Source: Bryobacteraceae bacterium (GTDB lineage Bacteria; Acidobacteriota; Terriglobia; Bryobacterales; Bryobacteraceae). Taken from it: a stretch of 64,000 bases of DNA. The position numbers were made by a program, and so were the translations under genes. A model generated the notes under the pieces. The model worked only from the letters and a program-made list of their open reading frames with translations. It did not search any database and was not told the DNA's origin. Numbering within the stretch: the stretch's first letter is position 1; each line of letters opens with the position of its first letter. Of the stretch, positions 1 to 8,116 are shown piece after piece. The stretch spans positions 22,411-86,410 of the forward strand of contig JASHNT010000017.1 of assembly GCA_030041495.1 (NCBI GenBank). The letters run 5' to 3'.

Positions 1-2
1 AC

Positions 3-104
3 GAAACGTTGACTGCGCTCAACCTGTTTGTCCGCGAAACGAAGGATATCATCTTGGCTCTTGAAATTGAAACCAAGAGGATTGCACCCCAAGTGTTCAC
101 GTGA
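3..104 (+). CDS. C-terminal end of an unrecognised gene (partial)
   Basis: The third plus-strand frame is open from the left window edge to a TGA and would encode the last 33 residues of a protein rich in Thr, Glu, Ile and Leu with helix-like character. It ends about 110 bases before rplM, where the end of an upstream neighbour would be expected. Nothing in this tail identifies a family, and a chance open frame of this length cannot be excluded. Only the sequence to the left of the window would settle it. Confidence 0.35.
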   Translation, partial: ETLTALNLFVRETKDIILALEIETKRIAPQVFT

Positions 105-147
105 AGGAACCACGCCCCCATTACACAAAATCGCGCACTACCCGCGT

Positions 148-176
148 TTGCACTTTCTTCCGTATTTCGCTAATCT
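148..176 (+). promoter_or_regulatory. Possible promoter of the rplM operon
   Basis: TTGCAC at 148-153 and TAATCT at 171-176 are separated by 17 bases, the standard sigma-70 spacing. Both hexamers are imperfect (the -10 is weak). A purine-rich Shine-Dalgarno (GGAGAAGG) lies just before the rplM start. This is a pattern match only. Confidence 0.25.
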
Positions 177-214
177 GAATAGTCAGAGAACTAGGACGGA
201 GAAGGTCTGTCTTC

Positions 215-643
215 ATGAAAACCGCAATTCCTTCGCTCGATGGCATGGTGCGTCAATGGCACGTGATCGATGCCGAAGGCGAAGTTTTGGGCCGCGTGGC
301 GAGCAAAGCCGCGCTGGCTTTGATGGGAAAGAATAAGCCGTCATACACGCCGTTTTTGGACACGGGCGATCATGTGATCGTGGTGAACGCCGGCAAGGTG
401 CGCCTGACCGGGCGCAAGGAAGAGCAGAAGGTTTACCGGAGCCATTCCGGGTACCCGGGCGGGTTGACGGAAACCAAGGCTCGCACGGTGCGCGAAACGC
501 GACCTGTCAGAATGGTGGAGGAGGCGATTCAAGGCATGCTTCCGAAAACCAAGCTGGGCAAGCAGATGTACCGGAAGCTGAAGGTGTATGCGGGTCCCAA
601 GCATCCGCACGACGCGCAGAAGCCGGTGGCGATGGCGGTATAG
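215..643 (+). CDS. rplM: 50S ribosomal protein L13
   Basis: The 142-residue product has the usual L13 length and sequence hallmarks: [16 protein letters not shown] near the N-terminus, the [16 protein letters not shown] stretch around residues 50-65, the [10 protein letters not shown] motif around 75-84, and the [15 protein letters not shown]-terminus. L13 is an early-assembling protein of the large subunit that binds 23S rRNA. The ATG is preceded by GGAGAAGG at good spacing. rpsI follows after 10 bases, the conserved rplM-rpsI pair, so both are almost certainly co-transcribed. No anomalies were seen. Confidence 0.97.
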   Translation: MKTAIPSLDGMVRQWHVIDAEGEVLGRVASKAALALMGKNKPSYTPFLDTGDHVIVVNAGKVRLTGRKEEQKVYRSHSGYPGGLTETKARTVRETRPVRMVEEAIQGMLPKTKLGKQMYRKLKVYAGPKHPHDAQKPVAMAV

Positions 644-653
644 AGGAGATTAC

Positions 654-1049
654 GTGGCAGCGTTAGTACAGCATCTTGGAACGGGCCGGCGCAAACGCGC
701 CGTGGCCAGAGTGTTCCTGCGTCCCGGCAAGGGCGAGATTACGGTGAACGGGCGGACGTTTGATAACTATTTTCCGAGCGAGGCCGCGCGCGCCATCGTC
801 AAGCAGCCGCTGCTGGCCACCGAGACCGCCGACAAATTCGACGTATTGATCAACGCCGCGGGCGGAGGGCCGCTGGGCCAAGCCGGCGCGGCGAAGTTGG
901 GAATCGCGCGAGCGCTGCTGGAGTTCAACATCGAGCTGCGCGCCAAGCTCAAGGAACTGGGCATGGTCCGCCGCGACGCACGCCAGCATGAGCGCAAGAA
1001 GTATGGGCAGAAAGGCGCGCGCAAGCGCTTCCAATTCTCCAAGCGCTAA
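654..1049 (+). CDS. rpsI: 30S ribosomal protein S9
   Basis: The product is 131 residues from a GTG start at 654, directly behind GAGGAGA. The same frame is open further upstream into rplM, but the GTG gives the normal S9 length and N-terminus ([16 protein letters not shown]). Family hallmarks are the GRRK.AVARV start, the central [10 protein letters not shown] segment and the basic tail RDAREH-like/[17 protein letters not shown], whose terminal Lys-Arg reaches the P-site tRNA in the ribosome. It pairs with rplM upstream; rpsB follows after a 114-base gap containing a small hairpin. Confidence 0.96.
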   Translation: MAALVQHLGTGRRKRAVARVFLRPGKGEITVNGRTFDNYFPSEAARAIVKQPLLATETADKFDVLINAAGGGPLGQAGAAKLGIARALLEFNIELRAKLKELGMVRRDARQHERKKYGQKGARKRFQFSKR

Positions 1050-1061
1050 GTTTTTCATGAA

Positions 1062-1077
1062 GCAAGCTGACGCTTGC
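1062..1077. repeat. Short perfect inverted repeat between rpsI and rpsB
   Basis: GCAAGC and GCTTGC flank a TGAC loop. No T-run follows, so it is not a clear intrinsic terminator. It may be an mRNA processing or stability hairpin in the rpsI-rpsB spacer, or one copy of a dispersed intergenic palindrome. Confidence 0.45.
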
Positions 1078-1163
1078 CTCCGCATCACAAGTCTCCGGTG
1101 TGCAAATCCCGCCCTGGGCCGCGCTCCGGATTTTTTCGAGGCTAAAAACCATAAGGAGGTTAT

Positions 1164-2051
1164 TTGCCGTCAATTAGCATGAAAGAATTGCTCGAAGCCG
1201 GCGTTCACTTCGGGCACCAGACCAGGCGCTGGAATCCAAGGATGAAGGAATACATCTTTGGTGAACGTAATGGGATCTACATCATCGACCTGCAGAAGAC
1301 CTTGAAGCTATTCAAGGACGCCATGCGCTACGTCGGAGAGATGGCGGCGCAAGGCAAGACGGTGCTGTTCGTGGGCACCAAACGGCAAGCTCAGGAAGCG
1401 GTGGCTGAGGAAGCCGGCCGCTGCCAGCAGTTCTACGTGAACCAGCGCTGGCTAGGCGGCCTGCTTACCAACATGAGCACGGTGCAGCGGTCCATCAAAC
1501 GGTTAAAGGACCTGGACGCGATGGCGGCCGAAGGCAACTGGGACGGCCGCGCCAAGAAGGAGATCATCCGCTTGGAGCGGGAGCGCAAGCACCTGAACCA
1601 GAATCTGGCGGGCATCAAGGACATGAACGGGCTGCCGGACATCCTGTTCGTGATCGACTCGAATAAAGAGGCGATCGCGGTGGATGAAGCGCGCAAACTG
1701 GGCATTCCGGTGGTGGCGGTGGTGGATACCAATTGCGATCCGGACAAGGTCGATCACGTGATCCCCGGCAACGACGACGCGCTCCGCGCCATCCGGCTGT
1801 TCACGACCAAGATCGCGGATGCGGTGGTGGAGGGCCGGCAACTGGCCACCGAAACCGACTTCGCTCCCGAAAAGATCATCAGCGAAGAGCCGGCCATGGA
1901 AGAGATGCCGGACCTGGCGCAGTACGCGGACTTGAAGTACAACGAGCAGTTGATGGCCGAGAGCATGCCGGAAGAGGATCTGCCCACGCTGCCGCGCAAG
2001 GGTCCGGCGGCGACGACGCCGGCCGGCGAGGAACACGCCGAAGCGCTGTAG
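1164..2051 (+). CDS. rpsB: 30S ribosomal protein S2
   Basis: The product is 295 residues. It starts at a TTG (1164) behind AAGGAGGT at 1153-1160, and the next codons give [24 protein letters not shown], the canonical S2 N-terminus. The central [19 protein letters not shown] and [12 protein letters not shown] segments are also typical. The protein is longer than the roughly 240-residue E. coli form because of an acidic C-terminal extension of about 55 residues rich in Glu/Pro, as seen in several phyla. S2 binds the back of the 30S head-body junction and recruits bS1. tsf follows, the conserved rpsB-tsf order. Confidence 0.97.
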   Translation: MPSISMKELLEAGVHFGHQTRRWNPRMKEYIFGERNGIYIIDLQKTLKLFKDAMRYVGEMAAQGKTVLFVGTKRQAQEAVAEEAGRCQQFYVNQRWLGGLLTNMSTVQRSIKRLKDLDAMAAEGNWDGRAKKEIIRLERERKHLNQNLAGIKDMNGLPDILFVIDSNKEAIAVDEARKLGIPVVAVVDTNCDPDKVDHVIPGNDDALRAIRLFTTKIADAVVEGRQLATETDFAPEKIISEEPAMEEMPDLAQYADLKYNEQLMAESMPEEDLPTLPRKGPAATTPAGEEHAEAL

Positions 2052-2139
2052 AAATAATCTGCTCGCAAAGGAACCGCGCGCGGCGCGGTAGCCGCATACG
2101 CTAGAGCCGTGCGCATGCGGGGCGGGCGAAGAGGGAATT

Positions 2140-2769
2140 ATGGAGATCAGTGCACAGTTGGTGAAACAGCTCCGCGACAAAACCGGAGCGGGCATGATGG
2201 AATGCAAGACCGCGTTGGTGGAGGCCAAGGGCGACCTGGGGGCCGCGGAGGTAGTCCTGCGCAAAAAAGGCATCGCGTCGGCGACCAAGAAGGCCACGCG
2301 CTCCACCAAGCAGGGAGTCATCGGGACCTACGTTCATCCCGGCGCGCAATTGGGCGTGATGATCGAAGTCAACTGCGAATCCGACTTCGTGGCGCGCACG
2401 GAGGATTTTCAGGAACTGGTGCATGACCTGGCGATGCAGGTGGCTGCGGCAGATCCGCAGTTTCTGCGCAAGGAAGACGTGACCGAGGCCGCTCTGGCCA
2501 AGGAGCGGGAGATTTACCGCGCCCGCGCTCTAGCCGAGGGCAAGCCGGAAAAGATGCTCGATAAGATCACCGAGGGGCGGATGGCCAAGTACTACGAGGA
2601 AGTCTGCCTGTACGAGCAGCCTTTCATCAAGGAAAACTCGACCACCATCGCGGACCTGATCAAGGCCAAGATCGCCAAACTGGGCGAGAACATCACGGTA
2701 TCTCGCTTCGTGCGCTTCAAAGTCGGCGACACCGCGGGCGCGGATTCCGGCGCGGCCGCCGCGGAATAG
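2140..2769 (+). CDS. tsf: Translation elongation factor Ts
   Basis: The product is 209 residues. The N-terminal UBA-like module (residues about 1-45) contains [19 protein letters not shown], and the core includes the TGDVAR-region equivalent and [13 protein letters not shown] (about residues 75-87), the segment that inserts into EF-Tu. EF-Ts catalyses GDP release from EF-Tu. It is the short form with one full core repeat, unlike the roughly 280-residue E. coli protein. The start ATG follows a GAGGGA stretch. It lies between rpsB and pyrH, a gene order kept in most bacteria. Confidence 0.96.
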   Translation: MEISAQLVKQLRDKTGAGMMECKTALVEAKGDLGAAEVVLRKKGIASATKKATRSTKQGVIGTYVHPGAQLGVMIEVNCESDFVARTEDFQELVHDLAMQVAAADPQFLRKEDVTEAALAKEREIYRARALAEGKPEKMLDKITEGRMAKYYEEVCLYEQPFIKENSTTIADLIKAKIAKLGENITVSRFVRFKVGDTAGADSGAAAAE

Positions 2770-2795
2770 CGGCTCTCAATAGAGGCACACTCCCC

Positions 2796-3536
2796 GTGGC
2801 CAAGTACCAGCGCATCCTGCTGAAGGTGAGCGGCGAGGTTCTCGCCGGAAAGTCCACCTTTGGCATCGATCCCGAAAAGGTGGCGGCGCTGTGCGAAGAG
2901 GTCGCCGAGGTGGCTCGCGCGGGAGTGCAGATCGGCCTAGTGGTGGGCGGCGGGAACTTTTTCCGCGGCGTGGCGGCGGCGGCAAAGATGATGGATCGCG
3001 TGGCGGCGGACCACATGGGCATGCTGGCGACGGTGATCAACGCTCTGGCGATGCAAGACGCACTCGAGAAAAGCGGCATTCCCACGCGGGTGATGACCGC
3101 GATTCAGATGCACTCTGTTGCGGAACCTTACATCCGCAGACGCGCCATCCGGCATCTCGAGAAAGGGCGGATTGTGGTGTTCGCGGCGGGGACGTCCAAC
3201 CCATACTTTTCAACCGATACGGCGGCGACGCTACGCGGACTGGAGATTCACGCTCAACTGGTGGCCAAAGCCACTCGGGTGGACGGAGTCTACGACAAGG
3301 ACCCGCTGACCAATCCGGACGCGGTGAAGTTCGGCGAGATCGGATATTCGGAGGTGTTGACCCGCAACCTGCGGGTGATGGACGCTTCCGCGGTGGCCAT
3401 GTGCCGGGACAACCAACTGCCAATCATGGTTTTCAATTTGAACGTGCGCGGCAATATAATGCGTATGGCGATGGGCGAGCCGATTGGCACGCTGATTCAC
3501 GCAGAACCTCACGCGGGAGCGGGGACATCGTCATAA
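2796..3536 (+). CDS. pyrH: Uridylate kinase (UMP kinase)
   Basis: The 246-residue amino-acid-kinase-fold enzyme phosphorylates UMP to UDP in pyrimidine biosynthesis. Hallmarks are the N-terminal [13 protein letters not shown] glycine loop, [10 protein letters not shown] (about residues 47-56), the [15 protein letters not shown] segment typical of bacterial hexameric UMPKs, and the [16 protein letters not shown] nucleotide-binding region. It starts at GTG 2796, 26 bases after tsf; the upstream purines are only a weak Shine-Dalgarno, so translation may depend on the upstream gene. frr follows 13 bases later. Confidence 0.96.
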   Translation: MAKYQRILLKVSGEVLAGKSTFGIDPEKVAALCEEVAEVARAGVQIGLVVGGGNFFRGVAAAAKMMDRVAADHMGMLATVINALAMQDALEKSGIPTRVMTAIQMHSVAEPYIRRRAIRHLEKGRIVVFAAGTSNPYFSTDTAATLRGLEIHAQLVAKATRVDGVYDKDPLTNPDAVKFGEIGYSEVLTRNLRVMDASAVAMCRDNQLPIMVFNLNVRGNIMRMAMGEPIGTLIHAEPHAGAGTSS

Positions 3537-3549
3537 GTAAGGACCAAGC

Positions 3550-4152
3550 ATGAAGACGGAACAATCAGCAACTTCAGGAAGCACCTTTAAAAACGTCAAG
3601 GAAGTGGAAACCAGCGCCAAGGCGCGCATGGAAAAGGCGGTAACGGATTTGCAGCATGAAATGGCGAACATCCGCACCGGGCGCGCGTCGGTGAGCATTT
3701 TTGACTCGCTCAGGGTGGACTATTACGGGACGCCGACGCCGATCAACCAGCTCGCGAACCTGCACGTGCCGGAGCCGACGCTGATCACCATCCAGCCGTG
3801 GGATGTCTCACAGATCGGGGCCATCGAGAAGGCGATCCGGACCTCGGACATGGGGCTGAATCCGGGCAATGACGGCAAGATCATCCGCGTGCCGATTCCG
3901 GCTCTGACCGAGGAGCGGCGCAAGGAGATCGTCAAGCGGCTGCATGGCGTGGTGGAGGATCATCGTGTGGCGCTGCGCAACATCCGCCGCGACGCCAATG
4001 AGCACGTGAAGAAACTGCTCAAGGACAAGACCATCAGCGAAGACGATGAGCGTAAGGCTCTCGACGAAGTGCAGAAGATGACCGACGGGTACATCGGCAG
4101 GATGGACGCGGCAGCCAAAACGAAAGAAAAAGAAATTCTCGATATCAAATAA
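3550..4152 (+). CDS. frr: Ribosome recycling factor
   Basis: The product is 200 residues; the family is usually about 185. The extra length is an N-terminal extension of about 15 residues before the conserved helix (KARMEKAVTDLQHEMANIRTGRAS). The domain II motif VDYYGTPTPINQLAN and the C-terminal helical VKRLHGVVEDHRVALRNIRRDA segment are present. With EF-G it splits post-termination ribosomes. AAGGA precedes the ATG. This is the last gene of the block; the following gene is on the opposite strand and converges. Confidence 0.96.
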   Translation: MKTEQSATSGSTFKNVKEVETSAKARMEKAVTDLQHEMANIRTGRASVSIFDSLRVDYYGTPTPINQLANLHVPEPTLITIQPWDVSQIGAIEKAIRTSDMGLNPGNDGKIIRVPIPALTEERRKEIVKRLHGVVEDHRVALRNIRRDANEHVKKLLKDKTISEDDERKALDEVQKMTDGYIGRMDAAAKTKEKEILDIK

Positions 4153-4192
4153 TTAGCCGCGAATATACGCGAATAAACACGCGTAGGTCGGC

Positions 4193-5005
4193 CTATCGGC
4201 CAGGAATAGGATGGGCGTGGCGGCGGGAGTCGACGTCGAAGCTGATCGGTTCGCTGGACAGTGGCCGGGACTCATGAACGCCGCCGCCGTATCCAGAGAT
4301 GAATTGGTACTCCCCCGGAGGGAGGTTGAGCAGCAGGGGCGCTGTAATCTCTTCACCGGGACCGAGGGTCAATCGAGGCGGGAGGCTGACGTCCGGCGCA
4401 ATTGACAAGGTAGCGATGTGGGGCGCGTTGTTGATGACGCACTGCTCGTCGGCAGGGCCCGAGCGGAGTAAGGCGATGTCCATCCGGGTGACCACGGCGT
4501 AGGATGGCCCGTCGCCGGGATCGGAAAAGAAACATGGCGGCTGCGACCGCTTTGAGAATAGGGTGGGTGCCCAGCTATTCAGGTCCACTTCGCGGGCAAG
4601 CGGACCGGTGTTGCGAAGCTCCATCACTATTCGGTTGCCGTCTCGCGGTCGGAAATCCGGCATGGCTAGAATGTTGATTCCGTCGAGAACGGGAACAGGC
4701 GGGTAAAATGCGGTTTCCGGCGCAGGCCCGAGAACTCTCAGCTTCGTGATCAACCCGTCGCCGGGGTTCACCGGCTGCACTACCTCTTCCGCAAAAATGG
4801 TCACTGGCAGGTTACGGTTCGGCCGGAGCTGCTCCTTTACCTTCTGGGAAATGTCCATGAGGTAGACACCGCTGTAGAGATGGCAAGAGTCCCAGCGGTC
4901 GAAGATCACGATGCCGCTGTAGGGGCCGGTCGGGCGGATGCCGGCTGTAGCGAGGCTGGCCGGTACCAGGACAAATGCCGCAGCAACAGCGCGAAGGCGA
5001 ACCAT
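4193..5005 (-). CDS. Secreted protein of unknown function
   Basis: The 270-residue product begins with a clear Sec signal peptide (Val/Ala-rich hydrophobic stretch ending near ATAG at residues 20-23). The mature part looks beta-rich, with proline-glycine turns (PPVPVLDG, LTLGPGEEITAPLLLNLPPGEYQFISG). That last stretch resembles an immunoglobulin-like or galactose-binding-like sandwich, but no named family was recognised. Three or four Cys residues (DSCHL, PPCFFS, EQCVI) could form disulfides in the periplasm. It converges with frr and is divergent from the Ntn-hydrolase gene. It opens the accessory stretch that separates frr from the odhB operon. Confidence 0.6.
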   Translation of the reverse strand: MVRLRAVAAAFVLVPASLATAGIRPTGPYSGIVIFDRWDSCHLYSGVYLMDISQKVKEQLRPNRNLPVTIFAEEVVQPVNPGDGLITKLRVLGPAPETAFYPPVPVLDGINILAMPDFRPRDGNRIVMELRNTGPLAREVDLNSWAPTLFSKRSQPPCFFSDPGDGPSYAVVTRMDIALLRSGPADEQCVINNAPHIATLSIAPDVSLPPRLTLGPGEEITAPLLLNLPPGEYQFISGYGGGVHESRPLSSEPISFDVDSRRHAHPIPGR

Positions 5006-5173
5006 GTTGACGACAAGTATATATCCCTAGCTCGACCAGCCGGGCTGGGTACTGGCTGAAATGTGCGTTGAATGCCCACCGTCCGAAAGGCGATGAATAA
5101 TCCCTGCCCCGATGCGTTAGGTACCTTCGACGTTGGAGAGTTGGTACTATTGCCACTTGCCATTAGAGGCCCA

Positions 5174-5935
5174 ATGTCAACGGCAGTAGCGCGCATATGG
5201 ACGCCAAGCGGATTTGTGATCGCAGCCGACGGACGGAGTGCGAACGAACGGAACCAGGTAGTGTTGAGCGATTCAGTTCAGAAGATATTCGCAGTTGAGC
5301 GGCCTGATGGTGCTCTTGCATACGCAATCTGTGGCCTAGCGGGATTGAACGACATCGAAGGAAACCCGGTTCTTGACCTAGTCTCCGCAGTGGCCAGTAT
5401 TGTGGAGCAACTGCGAGCGGTGGCGTCTAAGAGCCTCTGGCACTACGGAGAGGAAATCAGGAGCAGATTACATTCGCGGATCATAGCGGCGAAAGAATCC
5501 AGAAATGGCCTGCCGCCAGAGTTCCCCGCGAGCGAAGCCGAGACCTATCTTTTTTTCAGCGGCTATTACGCTGGTAAGCCGAAGGCTATCAGAATCCGCT
5601 TTTTCCACCATGGAATCGCACAACGAGAGACTGACAGCGAAACGGTAGGTGAGATGCCGATGGACTTGCGAGACTACGGGTCAGCTCAGGTGTTCGGGAT
5701 GCTGCAAGCGGAGCACGTATCATTCGCAGACTTCAGACCGTCAAGAAAGTATGAAGGCATGTCTCTCGAATCCGCCACGAAGATTGCAATCAATCTTGTT
5801 TCCGCGCACGGATCAGAGACTGCAAGAGCCATTGATCCGAGTTGTTGGGCAATGGGGGGACGGGTACACGCGGCCACTATAACCTTTGAAGGCGGCTTTC
5901 AGTGGATCCCTGGATTCCGCCCGCTAAGCGAGTAA
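5174..5935 (+). CDS. Proteasome-like Ntn-hydrolase family protein
   Basis: The product is 253 residues from the ATG at 5174, which has AGAGG five bases upstream; an in-frame upstream start (5072) is possible but adds an unconserved-looking 34 residues. From this ATG the protein begins Met-Ser-Thr and continues AVARIWTPSGFVIAADGRS, closely like the N-terminal Thr and first strands of proteasome beta/HslV proteins. SDSVQKIF then resembles the segment bearing the proteasome Lys33. AYAICGLAGLND and a late GGRVHAATIT strand complete an Ntn-like pattern. If the enzyme is real, the catalytic Thr would be exposed after removal of Met-Ser. No partner subunit or ATPase is near. The 3' end overlaps the adjacent transposase gene by 12 bases. 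Confidence 0.6.
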   Translation: MSTAVARIWTPSGFVIAADGRSANERNQVVLSDSVQKIFAVERPDGALAYAICGLAGLNDIEGNPVLDLVSAVASIVEQLRAVASKSLWHYGEEIRSRLHSRIIAAKESRNGLPPEFPASEAETYLFFSGYYAGKPKAIRIRFFHHGIAQRETDSETVGEMPMDLRDYGSAQVFGMLQAEHVSFADFRPSRKYEGMSLESATKIAINLVSAHGSETARAIDPSCWAMGGRVHAATITFEGGFQWIPGFRPLSE

Positions 5936-6889
5936 TTCCGCAAGGTCCCAAATGTGATCCGTGATGTTCGCTTCCATTGCAGGCGTAACGCGAATGCTGG
6001 AATGCACGCGGCAAAAATTGTAGTGGGCGAAGTACAGCGCGAGGGCCGCCCAGTGATTTTCAAACTTGCGGCTAAAGCCGTTTGTGAGCCGGGTAAAGCG
6101 TCGAATCTGCATGCGCATGGTGAGATTCTGGCGCTCGACGTGAGACGTGCAGATCTTCTTCGGGTCAGGTGTTCCGATAACTGGGACCACCTCCGTGCTC
6201 ACCACTTCGGCGGGGGAATACCGGCGCTCGCCTTCGGGAGTCGCGCGATACACCTTGATGAGTTGCGCGAAACTGGCGCGATCTTCTAGCGTGTCGCTGA
6301 TTGCCTTAACGTAGGGCGCGAAACCGTCTGTGGTGATCTGAAATTTCTGGTGGGCCGTCGCGTGGCGCAGACCTTCAATGAAAACATCGGTAGTTGTCTT
6401 ATCGCGTTTGCCGAGTGCGAAGTTCAGGACTAATTTCGAGTGGCGCTCGATGGCAACAAAGCAGTAGGCGTCTCCATACTCGGCGGGGTGCTCAATTCTG
6501 CGGACCTTTTCCTTGCAGCCGATGAAGGACCAAATTTCGTCGGCCTGTACATCCTTGACCGGGACATTCACGATCAAGCGGCCCATGAGCTTCTCGCACT
6601 TCTCACCAGCGCATACCAGAACCTTCATGATCGTGTTGCGGTCGGTGTTGGCGATTCGCTCGGTGGACCGGATGGAGTTGCCTTCGAGCAGAAGCCGGAG
6701 AATGAGGGTGATCCGATCCAGAGACAGGTAGCTGCCTTCGATGGCCGGTTTGTGGGCCTCGGTGTAGGTCTTCTTGCACTGCGGGCAGCGAAATCTACGA
6801 AGGCCGTTGCGTTGTTTTCCGAAGCGTTGACACTTAACCTCGCACGCTTCGCAAGTCATTGTTTCAACGTTCTTTGCTGCGGTCTTCAT
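5924..6889 (-). CDS. IS1-type DDE transposase
   Basis: The 321-residue product has an N-terminal zinc ribbon (CEACEVKC then CPQCKKTY, residues about 13-42), a helix-turn-helix region (GNSIRSTERIANTDRNTI), and a DDE catalytic core: Asp in VQADEIWSFIG, Asp in ITTDGFAPY and Glu in SHVERQNLTMRMQIRRFTRLT. These match single-ORF transposases commonly filed under IS1. The reading frame is intact. I saw no convincing terminal inverted repeats or target duplication just outside the gene, so the element may be a solo copy with degraded ends. Its stop overlaps the end of the Ntn-hydrolase gene, so one IS end may have fused with that coding region. Confidence 0.85.
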   Translation of the reverse strand: MKTAAKNVETMTCEACEVKCQRFGKQRNGLRRFRCPQCKKTYTEAHKPAIEGSYLSLDRITLILRLLLEGNSIRSTERIANTDRNTIMKVLVCAGEKCEKLMGRLIVNVPVKDVQADEIWSFIGCKEKVRRIEHPAEYGDAYCFVAIERHSKLVLNFALGKRDKTTTDVFIEGLRHATAHQKFQITTDGFAPYVKAISDTLEDRASFAQLIKVYRATPEGERRYSPAEVVSTEVVPVIGTPDPKKICTSHVERQNLTMRMQIRRFTRLTNGFSRKFENHWAALALYFAHYNFCRVHSSIRVTPAMEANITDHIWDLAELLA

Positions 6890-6990
6890 ACTCTTGATTA
6901 TACAGCTTACGGTAGTTGTTAGTCAACGCAAAACAGCATGCCGTAGTTGGTTGTTTTTGCTTTACTTTGAATGGGTTGCGGAGTTAGGAT

Positions 6991-7019
6991 GGGGGTGCCT
7001 GCTACGAACAGGCACCCTC
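6991..7019 (-). terminator. Hairpin downstream of the 31-residue minus-strand peptide
   Basis: GGGTGCCTG (6993-7001) and CAGGCACCC (7009-7017) form a perfect 9-bp stem with a 7-base loop, extendable by two pairs. It lies 12 bases beyond the stop of the small minus-strand ORF. No T-run follows, so termination is not proven; it may stabilise the 3' end. Confidence 0.45.
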
Positions 7020-7030
7020 CACGGCCAACT

Positions 7031-7126
7031 TCAAGCGGCCTTTGGCAATTCGACGGTTAGGGTCACTTCACCGATTCGCACTTGGATGGTGACCCTACGC
7101 CGTCGGCGTCGGATCGTCACTATCAT
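7031..7126 (-). CDS. 31-residue basic/beta peptide, unknown function
   Basis: A short minus-strand frame starts at ATG 7126 with a consensus AGGAGG five bases upstream and ends at TGA 7031. The peptide starts MIVTIRRRRRRV, a run of six arginines in a beta-like context, then alternates hydrophobic and polar residues (VTIQVRIGEVTLTVELPKAA). A stable hairpin follows the stop. The DNA contains its own inverted repeat (TAGGGTCAC at 7058-7066, GTGACCCTA at 7089-7097). It lies on the same strand as the unknown gene at 7306-8022. The good ribosome-binding site is the main support; no family was recognised. Confidence 0.5.
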   Translation of the reverse strand: MIVTIRRRRRRVTIQVRIGEVTLTVELPKAA

Positions 7127-7266
7127 CGAACCTCCTTTCAGCCCCTACTCCTAATTGTCCCGTTGCGTTTGTGGGCGGTCCTCCGACTTACAACATTACT
7201 GTTATTAACTCCTTACACCCGTAAGCATGCCCGTGCCTGCATTGCGGTTGTCAAGAGCGAAGAAAT

Positions 7267-7297
7267 GCGGTATTTGCGGTATTTGCGGTATTTGCGG
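7267..7297. repeat. 9-bp tandem repeat (TATTTGCGG, three copies)
   Basis: GCGG is followed by three perfect TATTTGCGG units. The array sits 8 bases past the stop codon of the gene at 7306-8022. It could arise by replication slippage; it could also act as an iteron-like binding site, but nothing else supports that. Confidence 0.7.
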
Positions 7298-7305
7298 TAA
7301 GAAAC

Positions 7306-8022
7306 TTAATTCGACGGCCAGAGCGTCTTGGGGTCCTTGGCCAGCACAGCCCTGATGAGTCGGTCGTGAGCGGCCTTGCACCGCGAATCGTTCCGCTTCC
7401 ACCACGTGACCATCGTTCGGGTATTCCAACGCCCAGGCTTGGCAGCCTTTGCGACCATTTCATCGGTGACCTTGATACCTTGTGCCCGTCCCCTTTGCTT
7501 GAACTCCAACAGGGCCGCTCCGCGTTCCGCGTTGCCTATCACGACGGGTGCAGATGGCGGCTCGATTGGCGGTGTCTCCAGTTGCCCTAACTCAGCCTCA
7601 GCCTGCAACAGCCTGCTGTGCCATTCCGCAATCTCAGCGGCAAACAGACCCGGATAGTATTCGCGGATCTGCTGCCACTCAAAAGGGTGGCCAAAATGCC
7701 CTGGAAAGATCTCCTCGCGCCTCTCTTCGCTGGTGTGATACCAGCCACCGGCGATTGCGGACTCCAGGACAAACAGACGTAGTTCGTTGTTGAGGATTGC
7801 GACCGTAAGAATCCGTGCATCGAATAGTATCCGCGCAATTCCGTCGAAGGCCGCTCGCATCGAGTTCCAATACCCATAGGGCTCTCTCGTATCCGTTCTG
7901 TAGAAGAGAGCATGGGCTTTCAGCAATTCGGCCTTGATGAACGTCCTAGAAGAGTCGGTCAGTCCAGGTATCTGCCAGTGTTCCACCCAGCGTGTCGGAT
8001 CTCCAGTAATCGACAAAAACAA
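7306..8022 (-). CDS. Unknown protein with C-terminal HTH-like region
   Basis: The product is up to 238 residues and was not recognised. The outermost start is a TTG at 8022, but AGAGG is better spaced for the TTG six bases further in, which would remove two residues. The N-terminal two thirds are helical and aromatic-rich (WVEHWQIPGLT, GYWNSMRAAFDGIARILFDARI), followed by a Pro-rich linker. The last 70 residues (KVTDEMVAKAAKPGRWNTR, then TMVTWWKRNDSRC) look like a small helical, possibly DNA-binding domain. It is the third gene of a minus-strand set with the genes at 8117-8509 and 8518-8817; a 94-base gap with a hairpin precedes it. Confidence 0.6.
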   Translation of the reverse strand: MFLSITGDPTRWVEHWQIPGLTDSSRTFIKAELLKAHALFYRTDTREPYGYWNSMRAAFDGIARILFDARILTVAILNNELRLFVLESAIAGGWYHTSEERREEIFPGHFGHPFEWQQIREYYPGLFAAEIAEWHSRLLQAEAELGQLETPPIEPPSAPVVIGNAERGAALLEFKQRGRAQGIKVTDEMVAKAAKPGRWNTRTMVTWWKRNDSRCKAAHDRLIRAVLAKDPKTLWPSN

Positions 8023-8080
8023 CCTCTTGCGCCACGAGCGAAGAGGGCTTACGATGGGGTGTCTAGTCCTTAATCGAAAG

Positions 8081-8111
8081 GCCCCCGGTTCGCGCCGGGG
8101 CTTTTCTTTTT
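8081..8111 (+). terminator. Intrinsic-terminator-like hairpin, strongest on the plus strand
   Basis: A GC-rich stem (CCCCGG/CCGGGG around a TTCGCG loop) is followed on the plus strand by TTTTCTTTTT, a classical rho-independent terminator. No plus-strand protein gene lies upstream for more than 1 kb. In the minus direction the same stem follows the 8117-8509 gene but has only a short T-run. It could therefore end an unannotated plus-strand RNA or serve both directions. Confidence 0.55.
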
Positions 8112-8116
8112 ACGGA

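Noticed and set aside
5924..6960. Terminal inverted repeats of the IS1-type element
   Set aside because: I compared the sequence beyond both ends of the transposase and found no convincing pair.
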